From RHKX01 sp963823565 (GTDB lineage: Bacteria; Actinomycetota; Thermoleophilia; Solirubrobacterales; 70-9): a stretch of 64,000 bases of DNA. Shown one piece after another: positions 9,381 to 18,267 of this stretch. The DNA lies in contig CAWGLR010000003.1 of assembly GCA_963823565.1 (NCBI GenBank), positions 1,240,001 through 1,304,000 on the forward strand, given 5' to 3'. The notes under the pieces are model-generated. The model ran no database searches, was not told the origin of the DNA, and worked only from the letters and a program-made list of their open reading frames with translations. The first letter of the stretch is position 1, and every line of letters starts with the position of its first letter. The position numbers were made by a program, and so were the translations under genes.

Positions 9381-10137
9381 CGGTCGGCTCCGCGATGACG
9401 ACCAGCGACCCGACGTGCTCGGCGGTCTCCCCGATCGGCTCCGACCCGGCCACGCGGAACCCGGTCTCGGAGAGCTCGCGCTCGAGCCGGCCGGCGCCGA
9501 TCCGGTCGAGCCGCGTGGTGTCCAGCTCCTCGCTCAGCGCGCCGCCGGGGGAGACGACCTGCCGCAGCCGCACCAGCTCGATCGCCTGATCGGAGACGCG
9601 CACCTCGAGCGGGAGGCTCGAGTGGACCCAGCCCTCGACCTCGCGAACGTCGGGCAGCGGATCGGGGGTTCCGGACGCGGGGAGGGGCTCGCTGAGGATC
9701 GTCAGCGCCAGCGCGCCGCCCGGCGCGAGGTGACGCCTCGCGGCGGCGAACGCTTCGCGGCGCCCGGCCTCGCCGCCGAGCAGGTGGAGGAGCTGCATCG
9801 GCGCGATCGCCAGCGGGAAGGCGCGTCCGAGATCGAGCCGGCGGACATCGGCCTCAATGACCTCGACCGCGGCGTGCCTGCGGCCGGCACGGGCGCGCAG
9901 CTCGTCCGCGAGCTCGGGGTCGCGCTCGACCGCGACGACCTCGACCCCGCGCGCCGCCAGGTGCAGGGCCACGCGGCCGGTCCCCGCGCCGAGGTCCAGA
10001 ACCGGCCCCCGGCCGGGGCGCGGCCCGCCGCGCTCGGCGGCGAGCCGAGCCCAGGAGGGCAGGTCGGCGCCATAGCCGCCGCATTCGGCGTCGTGCCAGG
10101 CGACCGCGGCCGCGACCGGAGGGGCGGCCGCGCTCAT
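9373..10137 (-). CDS. Class I SAM-dependent methyltransferase inserted between murT and gatD
   Basis: A 254-residue protein from the ATG at 10137, which overlaps the murT stop by ATGA. Motif I VLDLGAGTGRVALHLA and an acidic residue after strand 2 (VVAVERD) define the SAM pocket. The LAPGGALALTIL segment is the usual post-I motif. The target is unknown. Its position between murT and gatD with overlaps on both sides shows obligate cotranscription with lipid II amidation, so a cell-wall intermediate or the product of the downstream ligase is a reasonable but untested target. Confidence 0.85.
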   Translation of the reverse strand: MSAAAPPVAAAVAWHDAECGGYGADLPSWARLAAERGGPRPGRGPVLDLGAGTGRVALHLAARGVEVVAVERDPELADELRARAGRRHAAVEVIEADVRRLDLGRAFPLAIAPMQLLHLLGGEAGRREAFAAARRHLAPGGALALTILSEPLPASGTPDPLPDVREVEGWVHSSLPLEVRVSDQAIELVRLRQVVSPGGALSEELDTTRLDRIGAGRLERELSETGFRVAGSEPIGETAEHVGSLVVIAEPTDG

Positions 10138-11546
10138 CGCCAGAACTCCGTCGCGAGCCCGCGCCGGGCGAGCAGCGTCCGCAGCTCGATCAGCGCCGTG
10201 TAGGTCGGGAGCGCGAACAGCCGCGAGCCGGCACCTGCGAGGGCGTCGTCGAGCGATCGCTCGATCCCCTCGACGACCTCGATCCGCTTCCGCGGCCAGC
10301 CGGCGTACTTCAGGCGCAGCGCCATCTCCGCCGCCCTGGTGCCCGAGCAGACGACCCGGCGAACCGATCCGCTGAGCAGCTCGAAGTCCGCGTCCCAGAT
10401 CCAGGAGACGTCGCGCCCGTCGGCGATCCGGTCGTTCAGTGCCGCCCAGAGGTCGAGCGGCTCGCCGCCGCGCTCGGCCTCGAGCACGAGCGTCCGCAGG
10501 ACCTCGTTGGCGCCGGCCGGGTTCTTGATCAGCAGGATCGACAGCTTGCGCCCGTCGACGTCGATCGTCTCGACCCGGCCAAAGACCGCCTTGACGGCCT
10601 CGAGGCCGGAGCGTATCTCGGCCTCGCCGAGCCCGAGGCGCTGGCCGGCGGCGACGGCGGCGAGCGCGTTGTAGACGTTGTAGAGGCCGGGGAGGGGGAG
10701 GCTCAGCGCGAAGTCGCCCGACGGCGTGCGGACCCGGAAGGACGTCCCTTCGATGCCGTGCAGCTCGATGTCGGTCGCGTAGACGTCGGGGTCGGGACGG
10801 CCGGCCTCGCAGTTCGGGCAGGTGTAGTGGCCGAGGTGGCCGACGAACGCGCGCTCGTAGCGGTAGGGGGTGCCGCAGCGCCGGCAGTGCTTGGCGTCGA
10901 AGGCGTGCTGGAGCTCCGGAAGGGCCTGCGAGGGGTCCTCGATCCCGAAGAACGTGGTGCCCTCGCGGCGGCGCAGGTCGCGGTCGCGCCCGAGGTCGGC
11001 GATCAGCGGGTCGTCGGCGTTCAGCACGAGCTCCATCCCGCCCTCGCGCGCGGCGATCAGCTCCGCCCACTCGTCGGCGATCCGCTCGAGCTCGCCGTAG
11101 CGGTCGAGCTGGTCGCGGAAGAGGTTGCCGAGGACGAGCAGGGTGGGGTGGAGCTCGGCCGCGACCCGCGGCAGCCAGGCCTCGTCGACCTCGAACAGCC
11201 CCTCAGTGCCACGCTGCTCGAGCAGCGCCGTCGCGACCCCCCAGGCCATGTTCGAGCCGGCGCGGTTATGGACGGGCTTGCGACCCGCGGCGCGCAGCTC
11301 GGAGGCGAGCATCCCCGCGGTCGTCGTCTTCCCGTTCGTCGCCGAGATGATCGTCCGCTCACCGCTCAGGCGGGAGCCGAGCCGTCCGAGGGCGTCCGGC
11401 GCCGCGCGCAGCAGCACCCGGCCGGGCAGCGTCGTCCCGCCGCCGCGGCCGGTCCGGCGGCTGAGCCCGCCGATCGCGCGTGCGGCGGCGACCTTCGCGC
11501 CGAACAGGCGCGACCGCTTCGGCGTGGTCACGGGCAAGCCGCTCAC
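10134..11546 (-). CDS. murT: Lipid II isoglutaminyl synthase, Mur-ligase-like subunit MurT
   Basis: From GTG 11546 (overlapping the lipid kinase stop as GTGA) the protein has 470 residues. The Mur ligase P-loop ATNGKTTTAG is at 69-78. A four-Cys zinc ribbon, CRRC at 221-224 and CPNC at 243-246, is inserted in the middle domain, a hallmark of MurT, and a DUF1727-type C-terminal domain follows. MurT activates the D-Glu carboxylate of lipid II with ATP and uses ammonia from GatD. This confirms that the host is a Gram-positive type with amidated peptidoglycan. Confidence 0.93.
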   Translation of the reverse strand: MSGLPVTTPKRSRLFGAKVAAARAIGGLSRRTGRGGGTTLPGRVLLRAAPDALGRLGSRLSGERTIISATNGKTTTAGMLASELRAAGRKPVHNRAGSNMAWGVATALLEQRGTEGLFEVDEAWLPRVAAELHPTLLVLGNLFRDQLDRYGELERIADEWAELIAAREGGMELVLNADDPLIADLGRDRDLRRREGTTFFGIEDPSQALPELQHAFDAKHCRRCGTPYRYERAFVGHLGHYTCPNCEAGRPDPDVYATDIELHGIEGTSFRVRTPSGDFALSLPLPGLYNVYNALAAVAAGQRLGLGEAEIRSGLEAVKAVFGRVETIDVDGRKLSILLIKNPAGANEVLRTLVLEAERGGEPLDLWAALNDRIADGRDVSWIWDADFELLSGSVRRVVCSGTRAAEMALRLKYAGWPRKRIEVVEGIERSLDDALAGAGSRLFALPTYTALIELRTLLARRGLATEFWR

Positions 11547-12436
11547 GCCGCCCCAGCCGGCGCGATCAGCTCGAGCGCCCGCGGGAGGACCGTGAGCGTC
11601 GCCGGCAGGTCGGTGAGGTGGTCGCCGTCGGCGTAGACCTCGAAGGGGCGGTCGGCGGCGATGGTGACGCGCGCCCCCCGCACACAGTCCACCTCCTCCT
11701 CGGCGATGTGAGTTCCCTTGAAGACCTTCGGCAGGTTGGCGAGGAACCGCCACTTGCCGACCCTTCCGGTCGTGACGACGTCGAGCAGCCCGTCGTCGAG
11801 GACGGCGTCGGGGGCGACGTACATCCCGCCCCCGTAGGCCTTCGAGTTGCCGACCGCCACCGAGTAGCCGCTGAAGGAGCGTTTCTCGCCGTCGACGGTG
11901 ACCGTGAAGCTCGCCGGCTCCCACTGCCAGAGCGCCTTCAGCGCCGCGTAGGCGTAGACCAGCGGTCCCTTGACGGCCTTCGCCTCGTTGGCGATCCGGT
12001 TGGCGTCGGAGTCGAAGCCGCAGCTCGCGATGCAGAGGAAGCGCTCGCCGTTGACCTCGCCGACGTCGATCAGCCGCCGCTCGTCGGTCGCCAGGACGGC
12101 AACGGCCTCGGCGGGCTCGGTGGGGATGCCGACGACGCGGGCGAGGTCGTTGCCGCGGCCGCCCGGCAGGATCCCCATCGGCGAGCCGCTCTCGGCGAGC
12201 GAGCCGCCGACCTTGCCGATCAGCCCGTCGCCGCTGACCACGACCGGGATCTCCCCGGCCGCCGCCGCTGATGCGGCCTCGCGGCAGCCGTGCTCGAGGC
12301 CGGTCGTCTCGACCATCCGGTAGGCGAGCCCGTGGTCGCGCATCGCGGCCTCGATCGCCGGCAGCCGCTTCCGCGTCCGTCCGGCGCCGGCCGACGGGTT
12401 GACGAGCAGTACGTAGCGGGGAGCGTCGGCCATCAA
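11543..12436 (-). CDS. Diacylglycerol kinase family lipid kinase (DagK/YegS type)
   Basis: The 297-residue protein has the DAGK catalytic signature. NPSAGAG (13-19) binds nucleotide, VSGDGLIGK (68-75) is the GGDGT-like motif in altered form, and PGGRGNDLAR (91-100) is the family core. It phosphorylates diacylglycerol or a related lipid at the inner membrane surface, recycling lipid head-group leftovers from envelope synthesis. The usual GGDGT reads SGDGL here, which is acceptable in the family. It overlaps the upstream methyltransferase by ATGA and murT by GTGA, placing it firmly in the cell-wall operon. Confidence 0.88.
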   Translation of the reverse strand: MMADAPRYVLLVNPSAGAGRTRKRLPAIEAAMRDHGLAYRMVETTGLEHGCREAASAAAAGEIPVVVSGDGLIGKVGGSLAESGSPMGILPGGRGNDLARVVGIPTEPAEAVAVLATDERRLIDVGEVNGERFLCIASCGFDSDANRIANEAKAVKGPLVYAYAALKALWQWEPASFTVTVDGEKRSFSGYSVAVGNSKAYGGGMYVAPDAVLDDGLLDVVTTGRVGKWRFLANLPKVFKGTHIAEEEVDCVRGARVTIAADRPFEVYADGDHLTDLPATLTVLPRALELIAPAGAA

Positions 12437-13089
12437 TCCCCCTTGCGGGCGACGAAGTAGGAGCCGGAGCCGATCCGCCCGGCCGTCACCTTGACCATGC
12501 CGTTGCGGGAGAAGCCGCGCTCGAGGACGGCGTCGGGGGTGAAGAAGGGGGTCCGCTCGCCGGAGCTGGCGGCGATGATCGCGTGACCGCCGTGGCGCAG
12601 CACGCGGGAGATCTCAGCGAAGAAGGGCGGCATGTTGAGCTGGGTGACGAGGTCGAAGTGCCCCTCGTCGAAGGGGAGCGCCGAGGCGTCGGCGACGCGG
12701 AAGGCGACCCGGGCGTCGGGGTCGAGGCCGACCTTCGCCTGCGCCTTGCGCACCATCGCCTCGGAGATGTCGACGCCGCGGACCGAGGCGTGGGGGAACT
12801 CGCGGGCGAGGAACAGCGCCGCGACGCCGGTCCCGGTGCCGATGTCGAGCGCGCGCTCGGGCCGGCGGTCGATCTTCGTCACGGCGACGGCGAGCGGGGC
12901 GAGGTGACCGGCGCCGGGCGCGCCGGTGCGCTCGTCCCAGCCGGCGGCGAGATCGTCGAAGTACCTGGCAATCGGCCGCTTCAGCAGGGGCCAGAGCCAG
13001 GGGGCGTGGGCGACGGTCGAGTTCAGCGCGCGGCCGATCAGCCGCACGCGGGTCGGTGGGCCTTCGCTTTCCTCCCGTTCGGGCGTCAC
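12433..13089 (-). CDS. Class I SAM-dependent methyltransferase, first gene of the murT-gatD operon
   Basis: The 218-residue protein starts at GTG 13089. SAM motif I ALDIGTGTGVAALFLA and the acidic motif VRGVDIS are clear, and the hydrophobic VLRHGGHAIIAASS is motif III. It resembles the UbiE/COQ5-like group, but the substrate is not recognisable. As first gene of the leftward operon it shares a 38-base divergent spacer with the cyclophilin gene at 13128, which must contain or be flanked by the operon promoter. Confidence 0.82.
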   Translation of the reverse strand: MTPEREESEGPPTRVRLIGRALNSTVAHAPWLWPLLKRPIARYFDDLAAGWDERTGAPGAGHLAPLAVAVTKIDRRPERALDIGTGTGVAALFLAREFPHASVRGVDISEAMVRKAQAKVGLDPDARVAFRVADASALPFDEGHFDLVTQLNMPPFFAEISRVLRHGGHAIIAASSGERTPFFTPDAVLERGFSRNGMVKVTAGRIGSGSYFVARKGD

Positions 13090-13127
13090 GGGGCCATGAT
13101 CGCAACCCGTTAGGCTGCCGCGCGGTC

Positions 13128-13835
13128 TTGGCCAATACCGAGAACAGTCCGGCCCCCGATGCCCACAGCCGCCGCTCGGCGCTGATCTTCGTCGGCGCGC
13201 TCGCCGTGGTGGCGATCGTGGTCGTCGCGGTCCTGCTGATCACGGGAGGCGGCGGCGACGACGGCGATGGCGGCAGCACGGACTTCGCCGACGTCGACGA
13301 GTGCCAGAAGGTGGATCAGGCGGAGCCCAAGGACGTCAGCCTCGACGCTCCTGACGCGAGCGAGCCGACCGCCTCGGGCGTCGAGTTCGTGACCAGCTGC
13401 GGCGCGTTCACCGTCATGTTCGACCCCGATTCGCCGAAGACCGCTGCCTCGATGCAGTACCTGGCCGAGCAGGGCGTCTACGACGGCACCGGCTTCCACC
13501 GGATCGTTCCCGGCTTCGTGATCCAGGGCGGCGATCCGGCCGGCGACGGCACGGGCGGGGCCGGCTACTCGGTCACCGAGGCGCCGCCGAAGGGCGCCGC
13601 CTACACCGAGGGCGTCGTCGCGATGGCGAAGAGCGAGACCGAGTCCCCGGGCACGTCGGGAAGCCAGTTCTTCGTCGTCACCGGCAAGGACGCCCCGCTG
13701 CCCCCCGACTACGCGATCGCCGGCACGGTTACCGACGGCATGGACACGGTCCAGCGGATCGCCGAGCAGGGCGTCCAGGACGGCGTTCCCCCGAAGATGC
13801 CGGTCGTGATCGAGTCCGCGACGCCGGTGCAGTGA
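13128..13835 (+). CDS. Membrane-anchored peptidyl-prolyl cis-trans isomerase (cyclophilin)
   Basis: From a TTG at 13128 the protein has 235 residues: a short cytoplasmic tail, one transmembrane helix (about 19-38), an Asp/Gly linker and a cyclophilin domain. The active-site segment FHRIVPGFVIQGGDP is intact, as is the downstream SGSQFFV strand. It catalyses proline isomerisation of exported proteins on the outer face of the membrane. ATG is not available in a sensible place, and the upstream open frame overlaps the divergent methyltransferase, so TTG is preferred. It overlaps a second cyclophilin gene by GTGA. Confidence 0.88.
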   Translation: MANTENSPAPDAHSRRSALIFVGALAVVAIVVVAVLLITGGGGDDGDGGSTDFADVDECQKVDQAEPKDVSLDAPDASEPTASGVEFVTSCGAFTVMFDPDSPKTAASMQYLAEQGVYDGTGFHRIVPGFVIQGGDPAGDGTGGAGYSVTEAPPKGAAYTEGVVAMAKSETESPGTSGSQFFVVTGKDAPLPPDYAIAGTVTDGMDTVQRIAEQGVQDGVPPKMPVVIESATPVQ

Positions 13836-14485
13836 CGCTGCACCGGGCAGGCCGGCCGCTGATCCTGATCGTCGCTCTCGCGGCGCTGGCGTTCCTGGTC
13901 GCCGGGTGCGGAGGCGGCGACGACGAGACCTCGGCCACGTCGAGCGACTGCGAGTCCGTCGATGCCCAACAGCCGGCCGACCGCGAGGCGAAGGCGCCGA
14001 CGGCGAAGGCGCCGACCGCCCAAGGGGTCACCTTCGAGACGAACTGCGGCAGCTTCACGGTCACCTTCGACGATCGCGCGCCGAAGACCGCAGCCTCGAT
14101 GCAGAGCCTCGTCGAGCAGGGCTTCTACGACGGTCTGGCGATCCACCGCGCCGTCGACAACGTCCTGATCCAGGGCGGCGATCCGGCCGGCGATGGCACC
14201 GGCGGCCCCGGCTACAGCGTCGACGAGCCCCCGCCGGGGAACCTCGCCTACACCCGCGGGACGGTGGCGATGGCGAAGACCGAAGCGGAGCCCATCGGCC
14301 GATCCGGCAGCCAGTTCTTCGTCGTGGTCGGCGCCGACGCCGGCCTGACCCCGGACTTCGCGCTGGTCGGGGAGGTCAGCGAGGGAATGGACGTCGTCGA
14401 CGCGATCGCCGCGCTTGCGCCCGACGGCGGCGACGGCGAGCCGACGGAGCCGGTCGTCATCGACAAGGCGACTTTGGTGGAGTAG
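13832..14485 (+). CDS. Cyclophilin-like lipoprotein, probable paralogue of the preceding gene
   Basis: The 217-residue protein begins at GTG 13832 with a lipoprotein signal, LVAGC with lipidated Cys26. The cyclophilin domain is alignable along its length with the upstream protein (shared GSGSQ/SGSQFFVV, IQGGDPAGDGTGG, PKTAASMQ), so tandem duplication is likely. The catalytic-region FHRIVPGF of the neighbour reads IHRAVDNVL here. The loss of the Phe next to the catalytic His-Arg suggests reduced or altered isomerase activity; Arg and Gln are kept. It is anchored outside the membrane. Confidence 0.85.
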   Translation: MTLHRAGRPLILIVALAALAFLVAGCGGGDDETSATSSDCESVDAQQPADREAKAPTAKAPTAQGVTFETNCGSFTVTFDDRAPKTAASMQSLVEQGFYDGLAIHRAVDNVLIQGGDPAGDGTGGPGYSVDEPPPGNLAYTRGTVAMAKTEAEPIGRSGSQFFVVVGADAGLTPDFALVGEVSEGMDVVDAIAALAPDGGDGEPTEPVVIDKATLVE

Positions 14486-14491
14486 GGGTAT

Positions 14492-14962
14492 ATGGCGCGC
14501 GTGAACGTCGGCGACGAGGCACCCGGCTTCACGCTGCCCTGGACCGGCGAGGGGGAGTTCCGCCTCTCCGACCGCCGCGGCCGGTGGGTCATCCTCGCCT
14601 TCTATCCCGGCGACTTCACTCCGACCTGCACGAAGCAGTTCTGCAACTACCGCGACGGCCGCGAGCAGCTCGGCGACCTCGACGCCGACGTGGTCGGGAT
14701 CTCGCCGCAGGACGTCGCCTCGCACGAGAAGTTCATCGAGGAGTACGGGCTGACGGTGCCGCTCGCGGCTGACACTGACCTCGCCGTCGCTCGCGCCTAC
14801 GGGGTCAAGGGCCCCGGCAAGCTGCTGCGCCGCTCGATCTTCGTGATCGACCCGGGCGGCGTCGTCCGCTTCCGCAAGGTCGCGCTGGTCGGGCTCGGCT
14901 ACGAGGACGTCGGCGACCTCGGCCAGGCGCTCGCGGCCGCCCGCGCCGCGGTGGCGGGTTGA
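14492..14962 (+). CDS. Peroxiredoxin (AhpC/TSA, BCP-like)
   Basis: A 156-residue thioredoxin-fold peroxidase with peroxidatic Cys46 in the motif DFTPTCTKQF and a second Cys at 51, an arrangement like atypical two-Cys BCP enzymes. VGDEAPGFTLP at the N-terminus is the usual opening. It reduces peroxides in the cytoplasm with thiol electron donors. It starts 6 bases after the cyclophilin stop and overlaps the hydrolase start by TTGA, so the four genes 13128-15807 form one operon. Confidence 0.92.
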   Translation: MARVNVGDEAPGFTLPWTGEGEFRLSDRRGRWVILAFYPGDFTPTCTKQFCNYRDGREQLGDLDADVVGISPQDVASHEKFIEEYGLTVPLAADTDLAVARAYGVKGPGKLLRRSIFVIDPGGVVRFRKVALVGLGYEDVGDLGQALAAARAAVAG

Positions 14963-15807
14963 GCGCGGAGGACTTCGAGGCAACCGCATCCGGGGGCGTC
15001 GTGCTCCGCGGCACGCGTGAGGGCGAGGGCCCGCCGGTCGTCCTCGCACACGGCCTCACCGCGCACCGCGAGCTCGTCGTCCACGGCTCCCGCGCCCTCT
15101 CCCGGGCCGGCCACGACGTGATCCGCTACGACGCCCGAGCCCACGGCCAGAGCGATGCGGGGGAGGAGGGCTCGCGCACCTACGACGTGCTCGCCGACGA
15201 CATGGAGGCGGTGATCGGAGCGACGGTGCTCCAGGGAGGCCGCCCGATCCTCGCCGGCCACTCGATGGGCGCCCACACCCTCGTCGCCCACGCCCTCCGC
15301 GATCCCGGCGCCGTCGCCGGGATCGTCGTCATCGGCCCGGCCGTCGTCGGCACCCCTCCCGACGAGGAGTCGCTGCGTAACTGGGACGCGCTCGCCGACG
15401 GCCTCGACCGGGACGGGATCGACGGCTTCATCGAGGCCTACTCGCGCGGCCTCGACCCCGACTGGAGCGACACGCTGATCCGGATCGCCCGCGACCGGCT
15501 CGGCAAGCACCGCGACCTTTCCGCCCTCGCCGCCGCGCTCCGCGAGGTCCCGCGCTCGATCCCCTTCGACGGCCTCGGCGAGCTCGAGGGCCTCGACGTC
15601 CCCGCGCTCGTCGTCGCCAGCCACGACGAGGCCGATCCCGGTCACCCGCACTCGGTCGCCGAGGCCTACGCCGAGGCGCTGCCTCAGGCCCGGCTGATCG
15701 CCGAGGAGCCGGGGGAGAGCCCGCTCGCCTGGCAGGGCGGGCGACTGAGCCGCGAGATCGCCGCCTTCTGTGAGGAGGGCGCGGTGCGGGAGCGGGTCGC
15801 GAGCTAG
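14959..15807 (+). CDS. Alpha/beta hydrolase
   Basis: A 282-residue cytoplasmic alpha/beta hydrolase from a TTG at 14959. The strand and oxyanion segment VVLAHGLTAHRE, the nucleophile elbow AGHSMGAH (Ser102) and a late acidic region ASHDEADPGH are present. It overlaps the peroxiredoxin stop. No subfamily can be named; peroxiredoxin linkage suggests an esterase or haloperoxidase-like role, which is only a guess. The 3' end converges on a remnant gene after 14 bases. Confidence 0.8.
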   Translation: MSAEDFEATASGGVVLRGTREGEGPPVVLAHGLTAHRELVVHGSRALSRAGHDVIRYDARAHGQSDAGEEGSRTYDVLADDMEAVIGATVLQGGRPILAGHSMGAHTLVAHALRDPGAVAGIVVIGPAVVGTPPDEESLRNWDALADGLDRDGIDGFIEAYSRGLDPDWSDTLIRIARDRLGKHRDLSALAAALREVPRSIPFDGLGELEGLDVPALVVASHDEADPGHPHSVAEAYAEALPQARLIAEEPGESPLAWQGGRLSREIAAFCEEGAVRERVAS

Positions 15808-15821
15808 TTCGCCAGTCCGGA

Positions 15822-16550
15822 CTATTCGCGCTCGAATGCACCGCTGTCAGGCGATTCATCGCGCGCGACGCCGCGCTGATCCACCGGCACCTGGAGGTTC
15901 GGTGCGTTCCCGATGGCAGAGGAGGCCGGGAGGAGGGCGCGAGTCGGCGTCGGGCCGCCGTTGTCGGCGAGGGGCCCCAGCATGGGGTCGGCGACGAGGA
16001 CGTCGGAAGCTTCGGCGGTCCCGCATCCGCTCAGCCCGAAGACGTTGCCCCCGCCGGACAGTGGCTGCAGCGGCGCCGGGACGGTCTGTTCATTCGACAC
16101 GCACTCCGCGCCGCCGCCAGTCGTGCTGTTCCCAGCGACAATCGAGTCGTCGATGGTCGCCTCGTCGACGTTGTATCCCGCGCCCGCCAGGAAGATGCCG
16201 CCGGCCTCGTGAGCCGTGTTGCCGGAGATCGTCGTGGCCGTGACGTTGATGTCCCTGAGGGCCCATATCGCGCCCCCGGTCTGCGCCGTGTTCCCGGTGA
16301 GCGTCGAATTCTCGATCACCGCTGAGCCGTGGAGGTACAGCCCCCCGCCGAGCTGGCTCTCGTTGTCGGCAACCGTCGACCTGCGCACCACCACACCGCT
16401 GCCGTAGGCGTGAATTCCGCCCGACGTGTTGCCGCTGATGGTCGAGGTCTCGATGGTCGCGCTGGAGTAGATCTCGAGGTCGAGGCCCTTCCCGTTGCGG
16501 TTGATCCCCGAGTCCTTGATGGCGCCTGACCCGGCCCCGTACATCTTCAC
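15822..16550 (-). pseudogene. C-terminal remnant of a right-handed beta-helix surface protein
   Basis: About 240 codons encode repeating parallel beta-helix rungs (STISGNTSGG, STLTGNTAQTGG, TTISGNTAHEAGG) followed by the choice-of-anchor-type C-terminal end (LGPLADNGGPTPTRAL, SPDSGAFERE). Such proteins are exported and normally have several hundred residues with a signal peptide. Here the N-terminal part is missing and the frame runs directly into the start of an unrelated gene fragment near 16556. A GTG at 16550 or ATG at 16544 could in principle start translation, but no export signal would be made. I call it a decayed or truncated gene. Confidence 0.7.
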
Positions 16551-16780
16551 GCCGGTCCCATTCCCGCGGCGCGCTTGACGGCGACGCGCCTGCCCTTCGG
16601 GCCGATCAGCTTGGTGCGCGCGCCCGGCTTCAGCCCGGTGACGTGCACCTGCTCGACGCTGCCGCGGGCGGTGAAGGGGACGTCGGCGGCGCCGGCGCCG
16701 GCCGGGACGAGCAGCGCGCCCGCGCCAACCGCGCAAGCAGCCACGAGAAGACCCGTCCTCTGCGCCCAGCCCCTCCGCAT
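16551..16780 (-). pseudogene. N-terminal fragment of an exported hydrolase (possibly CocE/X-Pro peptidase-like)
   Basis: The fragment starts at ATG 16780 with a good signal peptide (RTGLLVAACAVGAGALLVPA). It continues with VPFTARGSVEQVHVTGLK and PGARTKLIGPKGRRVAVKRA, an N-terminal beta domain I associate with large acyl-esterase/CocE-type proteins. The similarity ends abruptly near 16560; in this frame a stop occurs at 16547-16549, while the beta-helix sequence continues in a different frame. The full-length gene would be more than 1.5 kb. Assignment to CocE rests on memory of related openings and is uncertain; truncation is clear. Confidence 0.5.
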
Positions 16781-16840
16781 CACGATCGTGATCTCTAACA
16801 CGTTCTCGACGCCGGTGGTGCAGGTTCCGGACTCCAGGCT

Positions 16841-17750
16841 TCAGAGGAGGTGGCGGCGGACCCGGCTCGCGACCCAGGCTGGTCGCAGGCGCACCTCCAC
16901 GTGCGTGAACCGAAGCACCGTGTAGCCGAGCGCCTCGAGCTCGGCCTGCCGCCGCGCATCGGCGCCGAGCTGGGCGGGGGAGGAGTGGGCAGCTTCGCCG
17001 TCGAGCTCGACGACCACCATCGCGTCGGCCCAGAGCATGTCTGGGCGGTAGCGGCCGACCCGCGCGTTCGGCTCGGGGATCGCCAGCCCCTCGCGCTCGC
17101 AGAGCAGGACGAACTCGCGCTCGCGGGGGTTGGCGCAGCGGGCGAGCGCCGGCAGGTGGGCGTGGACGGCGCCGCGGAGCGCGCGGGCGCCCGGCCGGCC
17201 GGAGCCGATGACCGCCTCGAGGGAGGGGCGGTCGAGTAGGCGGGCGTATTCCGCGCGGGCGAGGACGAGCCGCAGCGAGTTGCGGCTTAGGTCCTGGGTC
17301 GCGGCGAGCAGGGCTTCGGCGAGCGGCGACCACCGGCAGGCCGCGGTGGAGGTGGCGGGGGAGGGGATGGCGGCTGAAGATGCGGACTCCGGGCCGGCTC
17401 CGGCGCCGGTGCGGCGAGGCGACGTGCAGCGGGCGCGGGCGCCGGTGTAGCAGCCCCTGCCACCACAGGGCAGTGAGCGAGGCAAGTGCAGCGCCCGGTC
17501 CCGCGAGAAGCAGGGCGGCCGCGAGTTCCCCCTCGGCGCTCAGCTCGGCGCGCCCCCAGGCGAAGACGCCGGGATAACGGGGATGCAGGCGACCGAGCTG
17601 TCTCCAGCTTCGGATCTGCGAGGCGCTGATCCCAGCCGCGGCCAGCTGCCGCCTCGCCAGCGTCGCGAACTGGGTTGCCGCGAGCTCGCTGGCCACCTCG
17701 ATGGAGGATTTGGTCCCTGAGAGGGACCGGATCTTCCCTTCGCGCTCCAT
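16841..17750 (-). pseudogene. Frameshifted AbiEi-like/DUF559 protein
   Basis: Two overlapping frames together make one protein of about 300 residues. The N-terminal part (from ATG 17750) has a winged-helix-like ATQFATLARRQLAAAG and SQIRSWRQLGRLHPRYPGVF, typical of AbiEi antitoxin-like domains. The C-terminal part in another frame has the DUF559/Vsr-like nuclease fold with VGRYRPDMLWADAMVVVELDG and a late LGYTVLRFTHVEV. The switch is needed near 17320-17335, after LPVV and before PLAEALLAATQDL. Such proteins are common in actinobacteria and usually stand alone. It is a pseudogene or a sequencing error. Confidence 0.75.
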
Positions 17751-17842
17751 CTGAGGAGCGTGGGTGGCGCGGCGTCACGGCTCAAGGCGCAATCGCCCCC
17801 TTTCCCTGCCTTTTCCGTGCCGAGAGGCGCGCCGGTTGCGAG

Positions 17843-18244
17843 TCAGCGGTTCTCGAGCCGGATCACCAGGCGCAGGCCGGACCAGGTCTCGTCGATCGCG
17901 CAGACCTTGTTGTCGACCAGGCCGGTCGGCAGGGCGACCTCGCGGACGACGTCCTCGGTCATGTCCGTGGCGACGCCGGAGGAGCGCTTCGGCCAGGCGA
18001 TCCAGAGCCCGGCCGCGGGCCGCATCGCGCGGCGCAGGGAGGGCAGGCGGCGCTCGAGCTCGCTGCGGCGGGTGAAGAAGGCGACGATCACGTCGGCTCG
18101 CCCGCGAAGCCTGCGCACGGCGACGCCGGCTGGGAGCTCGCCGAGCGTCGCGTCGAAGCCGTCGGGCGCGCCGCTGAGGACGAGGACAGACCCCTCCTTG
18201 ACCCCGAGCTTCCTCGGCAAGGGAGTACCCGAGTAGCCGGCCAC
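17843..18244 (-). CDS. DUF3052 family protein
   Basis: From the GTG at 18244, which follows an AAGGA ribosome site, the protein has 133 residues and opens with AGYSGTPLPRKLGVKEG, the signature of the actinobacterial DUF3052 family. The central VIVAFFTRRSELERRL and the C-terminal GLVDNKVCAIDETWSGL also match. The function is unknown; a nucleotide-binding-like fold has been suggested for relatives. The longer start at 18286 would overlap the divergent gene at 18268 and has no ribosome site. Confidence 0.85.
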   Translation of the reverse strand: MAGYSGTPLPRKLGVKEGSVLVLSGAPDGFDATLGELPAGVAVRRLRGRADVIVAFFTRRSELERRLPSLRRAMRPAAGLWIAWPKRSSGVATDMTEDVVREVALPTGLVDNKVCAIDETWSGLRLVIRLENR

Positions 18245-18267
18245 CGCGGGATCGTATCCTTGGGCCC

